A program made the translations under genes and the position numbers. Positions 1-11,449 of a DNA stretch of 64,000 nt are shown piece after piece (position 1 is the stretch's first letter; every line of letters starts with the position of its first letter). The stretch is from Ectocarpus siliculosus (lineage: Eukaryota; Sar; Phaeophyceae; Ectocarpales; Ectocarpaceae): NCBI GenBank assembly GCA_000310025.1, contig FN648519.1, positions 116,227-180,226 of the forward strand, read 5' to 3'. The notes below the pieces were generated by a model. That model was given only the letters and a program-made list of their open reading frames with translations, had not been told where the DNA came from and did not search any database.

Positions 1-1
1 C

Positions 2-1281
2 TCCCCTTGCCCTTCCATCACGAGCATTCGTTTGTTAGCCGCTATTGCCTGTGTGCTGGGTTGGGATACGTGCCATTTCGATGCCGAGCAAGCCTTTGTC
101 CAATCGGAACTGGATGAGGTTGTGTACATTCGTCTACCCCCTGGGTGCGGCGCGCTTTCCGGTAAGGTCGTTCGGTTGAGACGGAGTCTTTACGGTCTGA
201 AGCAGGCGTCCCGCACATGGCATCACCACTTGATGCGTGGCATGAAGCGTCTTGGTTTCGAGTCTTGTGCTGCCGATGCGTGTGTGATGCGTCTGATCGA
301 GAGCGGCGTAGTCACCATGGTGGTTGTGATCCACGTGGACGACATCTTTTCTATCGGACGTAAGAGCAGGTGCGACCAGTTTGGTGTAGATCTTAACCGG
401 TATGTGCCCATCTCCAACCTTGGGGAACTGCGCTGGTATGCGGGTTGCCGGTTTTCTCGTGACACGGCGTTGGGGACAGTGACTATTTCGCAGCAGGCTG
501 TAGCGGAGAAGATCGTCGCCAAGTTCGGTGTGACGACGAACAAAGAGACACCCATGGTCGTTGGTTTGAAGCTTGAGCAGTATGACGCCGACGAGCCCGA
601 TGTTGACGCGCCTTTCCGGTCGCTGGTGGGACACTTGATGTGGCTGGCGAATCAGACTCGCCCGGATACTCTCAACGCGGTACGTGGCGTTGCGAGGTAT
701 TCGCACGCGCCGAAGCGATTGCACTGGCAAGCGGCTTTGCATGTCTTGATGTATGTTAGATCCACGAGCGAGTACGGTATTACTTTTCAGAGGGGCATGG
801 TAGGAGGAGACCACATGGAACTTTTTGTCGATGCGGACTTCGCCAGCAAGGCAACCGGCCGGCGATCTGTTTCTGGGGCACTAGTGATGTTCGCTGGTGC
901 GTGTGTGATGTATCTGTGTAGGACGCAGAAGAGCGCCACCTTGTCTTCGACGGAAGCGGAGTACGTGGCGATGTCTGAGGGGCTGAAGGAGGCTATTTTT
1001 CTGCGGTATCTCTGGAGTTTTATCTTTCCGGGCGTGATGTGGGGTGCACTCCGGTGTGGGAGGACAATGTAGGCGCTATTCACTTGGCAAGTAACCCGGC
1101 TACGACCCCTAACTCGAAGCACATCGACATTCGCCACCATTTCATCCGTGAGCGTGTCGCGCGGGGCGAGTTCAAGGTAGTCCACGTACGTTCGGACCTA
1201 CAACACGCGGATTTCCTGACTAAACCGCTCCCCAAGGAGGCTTTTTGCGCTCATCGCGACTTTGTGACGAATATTCGTTGA
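2..1281 (+). pseudogene. Ty1/copia-type reverse transcriptase and RNase H, 3' part, frameshifted
   Basis: This is the C-terminal half of a copia polyprotein, cut by the window edge; the frame is open from base 2. The reverse transcriptase has the copia signatures LLAAIACVLGWDTCHFDAEQ and SLYGLKQASRTWHH, with the catalytic box read as IHVDDIF. RNase H follows (LFVDADFASK, then TLSSTEAEYVAMSEG). The frame changes once, in a T-rich stretch near 1018-1022. The adjacent frame continues the family's ending (WEDNVGAIHLA, HIDIRHHFIRERV, ADFLTKPLP) to a stop at 1281. Gag, protease and integrase lie outside the window. The shift makes this copy probably non-functional, unless it is a sequencing error. 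Family assignment is firm; boundaries are not. Confidence 0.9.
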
Positions 1282-2215
1282 TTTTGTTCTTTGTGTTTTC
1301 AGCGGGGGGGGCCTTTTCCTACGTGATGTGTTTTATTTGTGAATTTATACTGGCCGTTGATTTGCTGTTGTTATGTTTCTGCTCTCTGGTACGTACGATG
1401 GATGAGGTAGTTCTGCACAAGAATCATGGGGGGGGGATATTGGTATTGTTCCATGATACTAGTAGCAGGTGTTTTATTTGTTTTTGATTTGTTTGTTTGG
1501 TTCCTTCGTGTTTGGCATGGATGTTACAGCGGGGGGGCTGTTGGACTGGTATATTTGTCAAAGTATTGGGTATTGGAGGAAGGATTTGGCATGTTCTCGT
1601 AAGTCATGGTTGAAGCCTTTGTGCTTCCGAAGGTTATTTGAGCTGGTCAATGAGTTGAAACATGAATGCTTATCTGAGGAATTTGTTCTGAGTTAAGTCA
1701 GGACGTTGGACACGTTTTCCCAGAGTTACCCGTCCCCTTTCTGACGTGATTCTGATGTAATGTGTATCTTTGCTGGGTATTCTTCCAAGGGTGACTGTTT
1801 GTGTTTTGACTGCTTGAGAATTTGGTAAAGCATTTTTCTCAAGAGGGTGAATTGTTTATTGACAGACCTTTTAGGGGATAGTAATTTGATATCACAAGAC
1901 TTTGAAAGCTTTGTACGGCATTGTTATGTTGACAGAGTTGTTTGAAGTGGAATGGTGGATGATTTATCTGCCGTTTTACCTGGCAGTTCGTGAGGTAGGT
2001 GTCGTAGATCGTATCTCGTACAGAGCAGGGGGGCTGTTTGGGGTGCTCAGCAGGATACTGATCTACGGGGCCTCCGGGGGTTACGTGAATGATGTTTGTG
2101 TATGATGGACATGATACGTGCGGGGCCCCTCGTGCCTCCGCCGTGCATGCCACTCTCTAATCAACCAAGGTCTTGAGTCAACCTTCTTTCTCTTTCGGCC
2201 TCTGACGGGCTACCG
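1282..2215 (+). other. copia 3' untranslated region with candidate polypurine tracts and possible 3' LTR
   Basis: No credible gene follows the RNase H stop. Four G-runs occur in similar context, near 1303, 1427, 1531 and 2029; the last two are followed by CTGTT. A polypurine tract followed by TG is how a copia 3' LTR normally begins, so an LTR could start near 1538 or 2035 and end before the minisatellite at 2216. Without the 5' LTR the boundaries cannot be fixed. Confidence 0.35.
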
Positions 2216-3440
2216 CACCCAAACAGGCAACAACCCTGGCAAGTAGCGCTGTTGCGAAAACAAGCCCACCAACCACGGCCGCCACACACTATTTATGTGT
2301 GTGGTTCCGGCATTCATACTCTCAGTATTCATGCGTGAATCGCCACACAGGCAACAACCCTGGTAAGTAGCGCTGTTGCGAAAACAAGCCCACCAATCAC
2401 GGCCGCCACACACTATTTATGTGTGTGGTTCCCGCATTTACACTTTCTGTATTTATGCGTTAATTGCCCCACAGGCAACAACCCCGGCAAGTAACGCTGT
2501 TGACAAACAAGCCCACCGACCAAGGCCGCCACACACTTTTCCTGTGTGTGGTTCCGGCATTCATACTCTCAATATTCATGCGTGAATCGCCACACAGGCA
2601 ACAACCCTGGCAAGTAGCGCTGTCACGGAAAACAAGCCCACCACCCACGGCCGCCACACACCATTGATGTGTGTGGTTCCGGCATTCATACTCTCAGTAT
2701 TCATGCGTGAATCGCCACACAGGCAACAACCCTGGCAAGTAGCGCTGTTGCGAAAAACAAGCCCACCAACCACGGCCGCCACACACTATTTATGTGTGTG
2801 GTTCCGGCATTTACACGTTCTGTATTCATGCGTGAATCGCCCACGGGCAACAACCCTGGCAAGTAGCGCTGTTGACAAACAAGCCCACCAACCACGGCCG
2901 CCACACACTATTTATGTGTGTGGTTCCGGCATTCATACTCTCAGTATTCATGCGTGAATCGCCACACAGGCAACAACCCTGGTAAGTAGCGCTGTCACGG
3001 AAAACAAGCCCACCACCCACGGCCGCCACACACCATTGATGTGTGTGGTTCCGGCATTCACACTCTCTGTATTCATGCGTGAATCGCCACACAGGCACCA
3101 ACCGTGGTGAGTAGCGCTGTTGCGAAAACAAGCCCACCACCCACGGCCGCCACACACTATTTATGTGTGTGGTTCCGGCATTCGTACTCTCTGTATTCAT
3201 GCGTGAATCGCCCACAGGCACCAACCGTGGTAAATAGCGCTGTTGCGAAAACAAGCCCACCAACCACGGCCGCCACACACTATTTATGTGTGTGGTTCCG
3301 GCATTTACACTTTCTGTATTTATGCGTGAATCGCCACACAGGCAACAACCGTGGTGAGTAGCGCTGTTGCGAAAGGAAGCCCACCACCACGGCCGCCACA
3401 CACTATTGATTTGTGTGGTTCCGGCATTTAATACTTGTTG
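2216..3440 (+). repeat. minisatellite array, unit about 120-125 bp, about 10 copies
   Basis: Units begin with GGCAACAACCCTGG and recur near 2226, 2350, 2476, 2598, 2722, 2848, 2969, 3093, 3217 and 3339. Each holds a CG-rich box (CCACGGCCGCC) that runs into a hairpin-forming CCACACACTATTTATGTGTG, followed by GGTTCCGGCATTCATAC and TATTCATGCGTGAATCGCC. Copies differ by point changes and small indels. Reading frames across it are repeat artefacts. The same unit appears in the opposite orientation at 22855-23590 and alone at 36590-36750. Confidence 0.93.
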
Positions 3441-4745
3441 TATGCACACTTCTGATCATACCACGATCGACTGATCGCTATTAGTCTAAATCAACAGTGC
3501 TAACGTCAAGGTATGCTTGGTGCTGTCCAGCAACTTTCTCAGTACAATTGTATGTACTCTGGGAGGACTTCAACGGATTCCGTCGAATCGGGCCTCGATT
3601 GTCACGGCAAGTCTCCAAGAATTTATTGTAACTTTGTAAGTAGTGTCCACATACATACTTCGCTGGCAATTTCACAATCTCTGGCTTTTATCGACTGCAG
3701 CGTAGATCTAAATCTGAATCCAGAATATCCCCTGTGATACACACTCGTGTACAGGACACCATGTGATCCAGCATTCGTGTATATACTTCCATCGCGTATC
3801 GACACCAAACAATAATACTTTGTGGGTATTGTTTTGCTTGGCTGTGGCCACTACACACTCGTTAGAAGCGGAGCCGGTATTGAAACCACGTTCGACATCG
3901 TGAACGTAACGCCACAGAACCCACAGTTATTTTTTTTTTTCTCCCGCATCGATGCGGAACAACTGCTGTATTTACTAGTGTATGTATATCATGCACATGA
4001 CTGCGTACTCTTCGTACGGTGGCAACAGCCGTGACAGCCAGCGCTGTCGAAGCAGGCCCACCAACCTCGGCCACCAAACCCGGTTGATGTGTTTAGTCAT
4101 TGAATCACGTGCGACATGGGTGACTGGGTACGCCACCGAATAAACTCAGCAGTAGCGGGATCTCTCTCCCCATGCAAACACTCCGTTGGGGTTGTGGTTG
4201 TGTCTCTCCTTTTTTTTTTGACACACCAAAACACATTGTGGGTTTTGCTCTCTTCCCACATCATCCCACATTGTCATCACATCACAACACATACCGCTCA
4301 GTGTTGCGCCCTAGATGCCACGCCTGCCGGCGCCTGGCGTCCTTGCTCTCCTCTCCGCTCTCGTCCCATCTCGGGACCCCGAGTTCTCAGTTACGACTGC
4401 TGTAGCTCGGGTAGCCCGATTTCCCAACTGGAAGAGGAGGCAAGAAAAGACTCCACTTCCTGTCAGCTCCAGAGGCTGGCACACCGCTAGAAGCCTTCTA
4501 TGTGACCACCTCGCTAGTTGTCTCTGCGATACTCTCTCTCTGGCACGCTAAGACTCTGTGGACACAAGGCTTGAACAGAATGAATGGCAACATATGCGAC
4601 TCCTCCTCTCGACCGAGGGGGCCCCGCAGTACGCAATGCGTTCCGGGTACCCCGATATAAACAGAATGGCAATTCGAGTTGTTTCCATAAACCTCGGTTT
4701 GTTTTGTCTACGCCTTTGTCTACGCCTTAAACAAACCTGCCCTTT
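3441..4745 (+). repeat. body of composite repeat element, left copy
   Basis: A 1.3-kb non-coding segment directly follows the minisatellite and is present as a reverse complement at 21465-22850. Landmarks shared by both copies include GTCTACGCCTTAA at the outer end (about 4715), a duplicated GTCTACGCCTT, the CTCCCGCATCGATGCGGAAC palindrome near 3940, and a diverged minisatellite unit near 4018-4100 (ggcaacagccgtgacagcca). Similarity stops just after CCTGCCC at about 4743. I see no transposase. It is probably a non-autonomous mobile element, class unknown. Confidence 0.85.
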
Positions 4746-5088
4746 ATGTGCGCCAATAAAAAAACACAAGGGACCGAACCAACTACGTACGTCCCTCCAG
4801 TGCCGGACGACTTCCCGACTGTTTTCACAATTGTTACCACATACGCAGGAGTTGCGCAGCATGTTCCAGGTCCATTTTCCTTCTCTCAAAAACCAATTTC
4901 TTGCAGATGGTTGCTGACGAGAGAGCACCCTCTCTGTCCTCCGAAACCCAACGAAACCAAACGCCGCAACTAAACTCACCGACATGGGGCAGAAAAAATA
5001 CATTATTACCAGAACACTAACACAAACACAGATAATACCCGTTAGTCAGGAGTTTCCCACATGTATGCCTCCGACGACTCAACTACTG
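4746..5088. other. no gene seen
   Basis: Mixed-composition sequence between the composite repeat and a minus-strand exon candidate. Frames here are short and overlap the end of the repeat. Confidence 0.5.
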
Positions 5089-5292
5089 TTATAGCTTGAG
5101 CCACTTCTTGATTTCCTTCTTCCTCGGCGGCCTTAGGATGTCCATGTACTTGCCCCAAAAAAACCGCCCAAGATCCATGTCCTCCGGGAACACGTACGAT
5201 AACACATCATACGGCTCGGGGAGATCGAGGCGTGCGTCTTCGCTGAGTATCTGGTGGGTGGGGCAGAAGTGGGGTTGGGGATACACGCGCAC
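5089..5292 (-). CDS. probable terminal exon of an unknown gene
   Basis: The minus-strand frame gives about 65 residues of ordinary composition ending in a basic tail (PPRKKEIKKWLKL) and a stop at 5089. The upstream in-frame stop lies inside a splice-acceptor-like ctgtag, consistent with a phase-0 acceptor just before it (about 5298). There is no ATG, so this would be a last exon. It may belong with the coding-like block at 5588-6121 upstream on the same strand, but no clean phase-matched donor joins them. No family recognised. Confidence 0.35.
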   Translation of the reverse strand: MRVYPQPHFCPTHQILSEDARLDLPEPYDVLSYVFPEDMDLGRFFWGKYMDILRPPRKKEIKKWLKL

Positions 5293-5587
5293 GTTGGGCT
5301 ACAGTTACTGATCGTTCCAATCATTATTTAGGTTCTTCACATTCTCCGGCCCACACACCGTACACTGTGTTTCCGCGCAAACCCCATGCAGTCAGTGACG
5401 GAACGGAATGATATTCGAATTGGTTCAATCTTTCACGCGCCTTGAGATAACCTCAAACTTGTTCGACGAGTGAAACTCCATACCAGCGTTCAGACTAGTG
5501 GCGGTGAGGGGGGCTGGGAAGGAACAACTAGACAGAAAGCGTACCCGCATAGTGAACTAGGGAAATTTTCTCATCAACAATAACAAA

Positions 5588-6121
5588 CTACGCTACATGC
5601 AGGTACCTCTCGATCGCCCGAAGTGCCATGTTCGGTGCCTTAGGACGAACTAGGAGAACGGCTGGAGGTACCAGCGCACTCGAACGCTCTCCTGAAGCCG
5701 AAACCGAAGCCGAAGCCGAGTCCCCTGTTGTTGCTGCTGCTCCGTGAACACCCGTTGACGATGGGTCCGGCGAGACGACTACGTTGGCAAAGGCCCAAGA
5801 GCGGGGAATGCGTCCAGGTACCAACACCCTCGACACTGTGGTGAGCTTTCCGTCCTTGAACGAATACTCCGTGTTGTGTATACAGTCGGACTCGTCGTCC
5901 GACATAGACATAGGTGCTTCTCCAGGCTCAAGGCAGGAAGGCCCGTGAGAGATCCGAACCGCCAACGTCACTGGTTTGTCGCTCACGTTTTGACTGGACA
6001 CCAGCTCAATAAGCAAATCCCGGTTACTCCCCGGTAGCCCTTCCGAAACCACGTGGCCGTGGACCATCATCAGCCTGTCTAACCCGGCCGCAGTAGACGC
6101 AACCTCGAGGCGCCGATTCAT
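5588..6121 (-). CDS. hypothetical protein or exon, about 177 residues
   Basis: Open minus-strand frame from an ATG at 6121. The opening residues are NRRLEVASTAAGLDRLMMV, then an acidic patch (SMSDDESD), VVVSPDPSS, and a low-complexity Ala/Ser stretch (DSASASVSASGE). The frame stays open about 60 bases upstream of the ATG, so a longer N-terminus or an acceptor at cag|GCTGG is possible. At the 3' end an AG|GTACCT donor-like site lies eight codons before the stop. Composition looks coding, but no domain is recognised. The gene could continue to 5089-5292. Confidence 0.4.
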   Translation of the reverse strand: MNRRLEVASTAAGLDRLMMVHGHVVSEGLPGSNRDLLIELVSSQNVSDKPVTLAVRISHGPSCLEPGEAPMSMSDDESDCIHNTEYSFKDGKLTTVSRVLVPGRIPRSWAFANVVVSPDPSSTGVHGAAATTGDSASASVSASGERSSALVPPAVLLVRPKAPNMALRAIERYLHVA

Positions 6122-8829
6122 GTCCCCCAGGTTGGCCAGAGGATCGTACGACCCAAACGTCCCACGGGTCTCTTGCCAGCCTGCCAGTGGTGAAAGGTTG
6201 TGTCACTGTCATCATCGTTACATGGTATGCATTCACACAGCAGCGTTGTATGCATTCACACGGCAGCGTTGATGGCTTTCACGCATCAATGCCGTCATTT
6301 CATCCATGCATAAGAATAAATGGCGCCCGCAAATGAAACATACCTAACAACCAACGAACGAGGCCAACAGCAGCACCAGCAGCAGCACAAAAATTGTTGA
6401 GCGTGTCTGTGGGGTGCGTGACCGTAGAAGAAACACAACCCTGCTTGGCCAGCATTGCTTGGTGCCCTGTGAGTTGACATCCTGATTACCGTGCTCCACC
6501 CCCCACTCACGTGTTCTTGTCCATTGCCAAACTGCTTGCGCCCCATCCCCATGGCCTTGGCAATTGACAAGATTTTATCTGATGGTCACTATATCCTCTT
6601 CCACGTACAAACGCGTCTGCATATCCTCCAAATCATATACCGAAGCGACTCGTCTTCATCCTCGCCGGTAGTGGCAGCAGCTGATGTAACCTTTGACACA
6701 AGTCACGGAGGGGCAAAGCAGTAAGACCGACCGCGAGTTGAAAGAGACAGCGTTTGTGTGGCGGTGGGTTCGCTCCAACGTTATCAATCATGTTGGCGTC
6801 AGAGAGACGCCGGCTATTACAAGTTCAACGTGGACCCGGTAGCACCTGTGATAACAGACTTGCGAGGGGGGCGAGAGGGAAAACCAGACCGCTTTTATAT
6901 TTGAGGAAAAAGGAAAAACAATCGCTTTGTATATTTGATTGCGGCGAAAATAAGAACGAGAACCAAGTCAATTAACTCGATAATCGCACGGGGTTCGGTG
7001 GTATCGCACGGTATCACCGATACCGAGCCCCTATTTAGTGGCTCCAGGGCACTCGCTGAGCAGGAGGTACTTCGCGGTATTGTGAATGGAGTACGCGCCA
7101 TTCGCGGGACTGCTGCTGTCGGGTTTATTGTTTATTATTCAGTATCGCACGTACCTGTTGATATCGCATCTACCCACTCTATGCGATGGAAAACCAAGAA
7201 CCAATGATGTATCAAACGACCGCTGCCCCCCGTGCGTTCTCACGCATCCTTACTGTACTTCGAAGGTAGGTATACTGATGGGACTGCCTAAGTCCAGACT
7301 GTCGGGGAGTGAGTGGTGGCTGCAGTGGTCGTGCCAACGTGCCACGCCTCGGTGCTAGGGTAGGGCTCTCTCTCTCTCTCTCTCCATCTCTCTCTCTTTT
7401 GAAGGGCGTCTCCTTGTTTGGCAAACTATCCATCCGTCTTGCGAAAGAGTTCCGGATGACACATACCGTAGGGTTTGCTCTCTCTCTCTCCACTCACCGG
7501 CACAGTATGAACCAAAGGTGTGCTCCCAGGTTGCTCCAAAGATCCACACCGCTCACGGCTACTGGATACACCCCGCCCGCTGCTCTCTCGGGTGCCCAGC
7601 ACAGCTCGGGTGCTTGACCAAAAAATATATACAGTCCTCATCCGCGTGGTTGGTTGCTGCTTGATGAGGTGACGTGGTGAGCTGCTGTCGAAGGAGTCGA
7701 TTCAGACTGGGGCCGGACGGAGCAGCACGAGAAAGGGCGCTGGGATGCTGCTGCACTTTCTACCTAACCTTGAACAATACAACCAAAGACATCATCAGCC
7801 GCTAGCAGTTAACGGCGGTGGCCACCCGGACGAGGCTGGGGGGAACACACACACGAGCGTGCGTGCGTTTTTTTTTTTTTCTTCGTTCCGAAAAAAGAAA
7901 GAGCGGGTGGGCACTACAGCAGCGAGCTCTCTCGGATGCGCGTGCACACAACGGCCGAAAAGCAGCTCTACTGTGAAGGAACGAGCCCCCGAGGAGGGGA
8001 GGAGTGCTCACGTTTGGTTCCTCAACACGTCTATGTATGGGTGGGCTGTAGGGATGTGCGGCAGTGCAGGTGAGGGTGTGTGGTTGTTGGGAGAGGCAGA
8101 GGTCACGCAACACACAGACAAACACCACGCGTTTCTTGAAAAATTATTCTCTAAAAGACAACTGATCACCGGTGAGTTGCTTCTCTATCTCTCGGCGGAC
8201 CCAACGCAACTGCCAATCTAAGGTGACCCCTCAGTACATGCCAGGGTACGTGCTCACCACCACAGAAGCTCGCCTGAGGCCGTTTGGGGCTGCTCCAGAC
8301 ACGTGCTTTTTTGGAGAGGACTTGGGAAAGGCGGCAATAAAAAGGTGTTTTTGATTCCAATCCTCAAGTCAAAAGAGGGGTTTACTTGCCGCCACAAGAA
8401 AATTCTCAAACTGATGTCACGAATTCAAACCGAAGTTCAATAATTCCCTGTTAAGTTCATTCAACGCACCACCCTAACCAGTTGAAAAGAGAGCAATCAA
8501 CTCGCACAAGGAAAAACACGAATTCCCGAAGGGGTTCATCCCATCTTCGGGGCACGTCGTGCTTCGGTAAGCGTGGTAGCGTCAGGAAGGCTGCGTTGGC
8601 GGTAGACTTTCAGCTCATCCAACCACCTGGTTGTTTCCGACAACATTTGAACGTGCACGGCAAGTGTGGACGAGAAGGTCCCAAGTTTGTTGCTTGTTCC
8701 CCCTTCTTGTCGAAATGGTTGTACTGGAACACGGGCCTATCGGTGAGGTTTAGGCCCCATTGGAAGTGGCAGCCTGCAACAAGATTGTCAACACACACAC
8801 GTGGCCAATCGGCTCATCGAAAAACCCTC
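6122..8829. other. gene-poor stretch with microsatellites
   Basis: No convincing exon. A duplicated word GCATTCACACRGCAGCGTTG lies near 6228-6272. A (CT)n microsatellite lies at 7364-7400 with weaker copies to 7490. T-runs occur near 7868. Overlapping frames at 7212-7650 and 7745-8221 follow the CT and T tracts and look spurious. Confidence 0.5.
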
Positions 8830-9620
8830 TTCAGGGAGGACGAAGTCAACCCTCTGGAGGGTTTCCATGTTTGTTCGACCATAAGGAACATTTCCGGTCA
8901 ACCCTCTGAGGGACTTGAGAACAGACCCTCTAGAGGGCATCTATGCTGTTTCCTCAAGAAGAGAGTAATAAATCCTCTAGAGAGTTGCCAAATCCAACCC
9001 TCTAGGGGGGTCGCGTGTCAAAGTCCCTCTGAGTACACTAAAAAAAGCTACTGTAGGGGGCCGAAAAACACAAAAACCCTCTAGAGGATATTCTGTTTGT
9101 AGCCTCTGCAAGCTGAGAGGACCCCGAGAGGGCTGCCAAGTTCATCCCTCTAGAGGGGTTGGGTATTTCAGTCCCTCAGCGGGTTAACTGAAAAAATTCC
9201 TTATACCCCATGGGGGGCGAAGAAAAAATGAAAGCCCTCCAGAGGATATTCCGTTTGCAGCCTCTGCAGGCTGAAAAAAACTCCGGAGGGTTGCGAAACC
9301 CAGCCCTCTGAGAGGCTTGTGTGTTCAAGTCCCTCAGAGGGTTGTTTGCCCATATTTCCTTATATCCTATTGGGGGCATAGAAAAATAAAAACCCTCTCG
9401 ATGATTTTTTGTTCGTAGCCTCTGCAGGCTGAGAAGACCTCCAGAGGGTTGGTAAAGTCAGCCATCTAGGGGGTTTGTGGGTTAAGGTCCCTCAAAGAGT
9501 TGTTTGTCCATATTTCCTTATTCCCTACGGGGGATCGAAGAATAAATGAAAGCCTCTAGAGGATAATCTTGTCTGCACCCTCTTTGCATGCTGAAGAGAC
9601 CCCCAGAGCCTATTAAGGTT
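8830..9620. repeat. palindrome-rich tandem array (CCCTCTAGAGGG family)
   Basis: Imperfect palindromes of the form CCCTC(T/C)(A/G)GAGGG recur every 20-45 bases. From about 9076 they settle into a higher-order unit of about 158 bp, with starts near 9076, 9236, 9393 and 9551. Each unit opens with CCTCTAGAGGATATTCTG-like sequence, then GCCTCTGCAGGCTGA, and ends with CATATTTCCTTAT and a G-run. Before 9076 the same words occur without strict period. A 200-codon frame across 8482-9084 is made of this repeat and is not called as a gene. Confidence 0.85.
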
Positions 9621-10180
9621 TTCAGTTTTGAAACCCCACTGTACAGGGTACACTGCGCAAATTTGCACAAACGCTGAGGAGACAGGTTTCTATTAGATCT
9701 ATTTTATATTACTCAACAATAAAAACGCGTGTTGTACGTGACACGCTACACGCACGCGCTTACAATGCGCAGCCCCCCGCCCATGCCCTCTCATTCCATA
9801 CCGAGATTATCCCACACCCGTTACTTGGCATGAAAAAAAGCGTTCGCCATGCGCAAATCCTGGTCTGTACTCTATATATTTCTGCTTCCGATGGATAGTC
9901 ATCAACGCACATCTCGCCAACGAAAGCCCCTGCATCTCCTCCCAAAAGCCTTCATTCATAATTTTTCCGTTACCTAAACAAGGAAAATGTTGTCTCATAC
10001 CGCTCCCCCTGGGGAGCCCCGGTGTAAACTGATAAAAAACGCCTCCTGTAGGACAATCTCGTCACACAAGGAAGGGTAAAAAAAACTGTGGACTGGGATA
10101 CGACATCATGCACGGCGAGAAACTACAACGGGTTAGTCAGCCGTACGGTTAAATTTGTTGTCTTCCTGGCAAACTGCCTT
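9621..10180. other. no gene seen
   Basis: AT-richer spacer between the CCTC/GAGG array and an acidic exon candidate. Minus-strand frames at 9760-9998 are short and lack splice or start context. Confidence 0.45.
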
Positions 10181-10503
10181 CTAGTCCTGCCCCGACTCGA
10201 GGTCGCCGCCCTGGTCGCCGCTTTCTCCACCGTTGCCGTCGACTTGTTCGTTCCCTTCTCCACCATTGCCGTCGACTTGCTCCTGCTGGCCCTCGCGGTC
10301 GTGCCCCTTTTCGTGCCCCGACTCGTCGCCGTTGCCTTCTTGCTCGTTCCCCTCGACCTGGTCGCCGAGCCCGTCCGTCCCGGCTTCGTCGACGTCGCAT
10401 TTTCTTTCGTCCTCATCGTTATCGCTATCCGACCGGAACCCGACGGCACCAGCGTCGAGGTCATTATGCATGATGTCGTTGCCTTCAGCCTGGTCGTCGC
10501 CCC
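10181..10503 (-). CDS. acidic Gly/Asp/Glu-rich exon, unknown gene
   Basis: Minus strand, open from an acceptor-like cacag| at about 10504 to a stop at 10181, about 107 residues. It is strongly acidic (SDSDNDEDER) and contains a tandem peptide repeat, EQVDGNGGEGN then EQVDGNGGESGD, which follows a tandem DNA repeat. The other strand reads as a compositionally odd hydrophobic frame, so minus is preferred. It would be a 3'-terminal exon of an acidic low-complexity protein; the partner exons are not identified. It lies outside the retroelement to its right. Confidence 0.4.
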
Positions 10504-10719
10504 CTGTGTTTCACATACGTACATGACGTGGGGTTTAAGAAAAATCGTAGCATTCATTAGAATAGGTGTTTGGAAGCAGGGGCTATATGCGCGCGCTCAC
10601 GGAAGGGTTGACCATTGCGTAAGAATTAGGGGTACTAGCGTTAGTTAATCATGTTATATATATACTCACAGGATGGTCGTCGTGACGTGATATGGGAAAA
10701 AAAAAAAATGCTCGATTAT

Positions 10720-10900
10720 TGTATTTCTACAGCAGCATGGACCAGACGCCGACTGTACATAGCAGTCGTACGAGTGTCGACTTAGTTGTGCTGTCACAGC
10801 ATTTTCCACGCACTTCTGCCAGTGCTGGTTTGTTGATTGGAGCCTTGTAGGTCGAGATACAGCAGTGGGATTCTCGAGGTGTGGAGGCCAAAAAGTGAAC
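10720..10900. repeat. left-flank copy of a sequence also found beyond the other end of the retroelement
   Basis: The words ACAGCAG.ATGG...AGACGCCGA, GTTGTGCTGTCAC and TTCCACGCAC in the same order and strand recur at 15847-16230, just beyond the opposite end of the tyrosine-recombinase element. Copies are diverged and the right one carries extra internal sequence. Confidence 0.6.
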
Positions 10901-10938
10901 CAGAGCAAAAAATTGCATGCACAGCTCGATTACTATTG

Positions 10939-11002
10939 TATTCTTATCCCTTACCCAGATCATTCAATGTAAGTATTGGATTTGGTTGGGTGAGGCCTCC
11001 TG
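10939..11002 (-). repeat. B2 repeat of the split-repeat retroelement
   Basis: 64 bp beginning TATTCTTATCCCTTACCCAG and ending GTGAGGCCTCCTG, identical to B1 at 11282-11345. It forms the outer 3' end of the element on the minus strand. Confidence 0.9.
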
Positions 11003-11190
11003 CGCGTGCAGGAGGGCCTCGCCACAAGTAACCCTTTGGGCTGGGTGTACCCAGGCCCAAAGTGTTTGAATGATCAGCAAGTTCATGAATATCGTAAGCA
11101 TTGTGTAGGGCGGGTGGGATGGTCTCAAATATACCCCTTCTTCTCTGCTCTGGCGTATTTCGGGAGAGGAAAGGGGGACTAAACTAGGTG

Positions 11191-11278
11191 GGGTCATTTT
11201 CCAACATCCTTTCTGGAATATCTGACTCTTCCCGATTTCGTTCCGAAACCTAGATGCGTCTCAAATCCGAGATTACTG
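11191..11278 (-). repeat. A2 repeat of the split-repeat retroelement
   Basis: Begins GGGTCATTTTCCAACATCC and ends ATTACTG. It matches A1 (15753-15834) except for one substitution and a 6-bp insertion (CCTAGA). It abuts B1 with only three T residues between. Confidence 0.9.
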
Positions 11279-11281
11279 TTT

Positions 11282-11345
11282 TATTCTTATCCCTTACCCA
11301 GATCATTCAATGTAAGTATTGGATTTGGTTGGGTGAGGCCTCCTG
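11282..11345 (-). repeat. B1 repeat of the split-repeat retroelement
   Basis: 64-bp perfect copy of B2, lying between the recombinase stop and A2, as expected for the inner repeat of PAT/Ngaro-type elements. Confidence 0.9.
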
Positions 11346-11449
11346 TGCCGGCCTGTGGTCCCGCCCATTACTTTCTTGTTAATTATCCGATCTGTCACAT
11401 CTTAGTTATTGACCACTTCTGAGCTAGGTCTCGCCCACCCAAACTTTCT

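Noticed and set aside
2826..3449. 207-codon minus-strand frame in the minisatellite
   Set aside because: The frame persists only because some unit lengths keep it open; it is not conserved in the inverted array.
8482..9084. 200-codon plus-strand open frame
   Set aside because: It overlaps the start of the CCTCTAGAGG palindrome array; its peptide repeats mirror the DNA repeat and it has no start or splice support.
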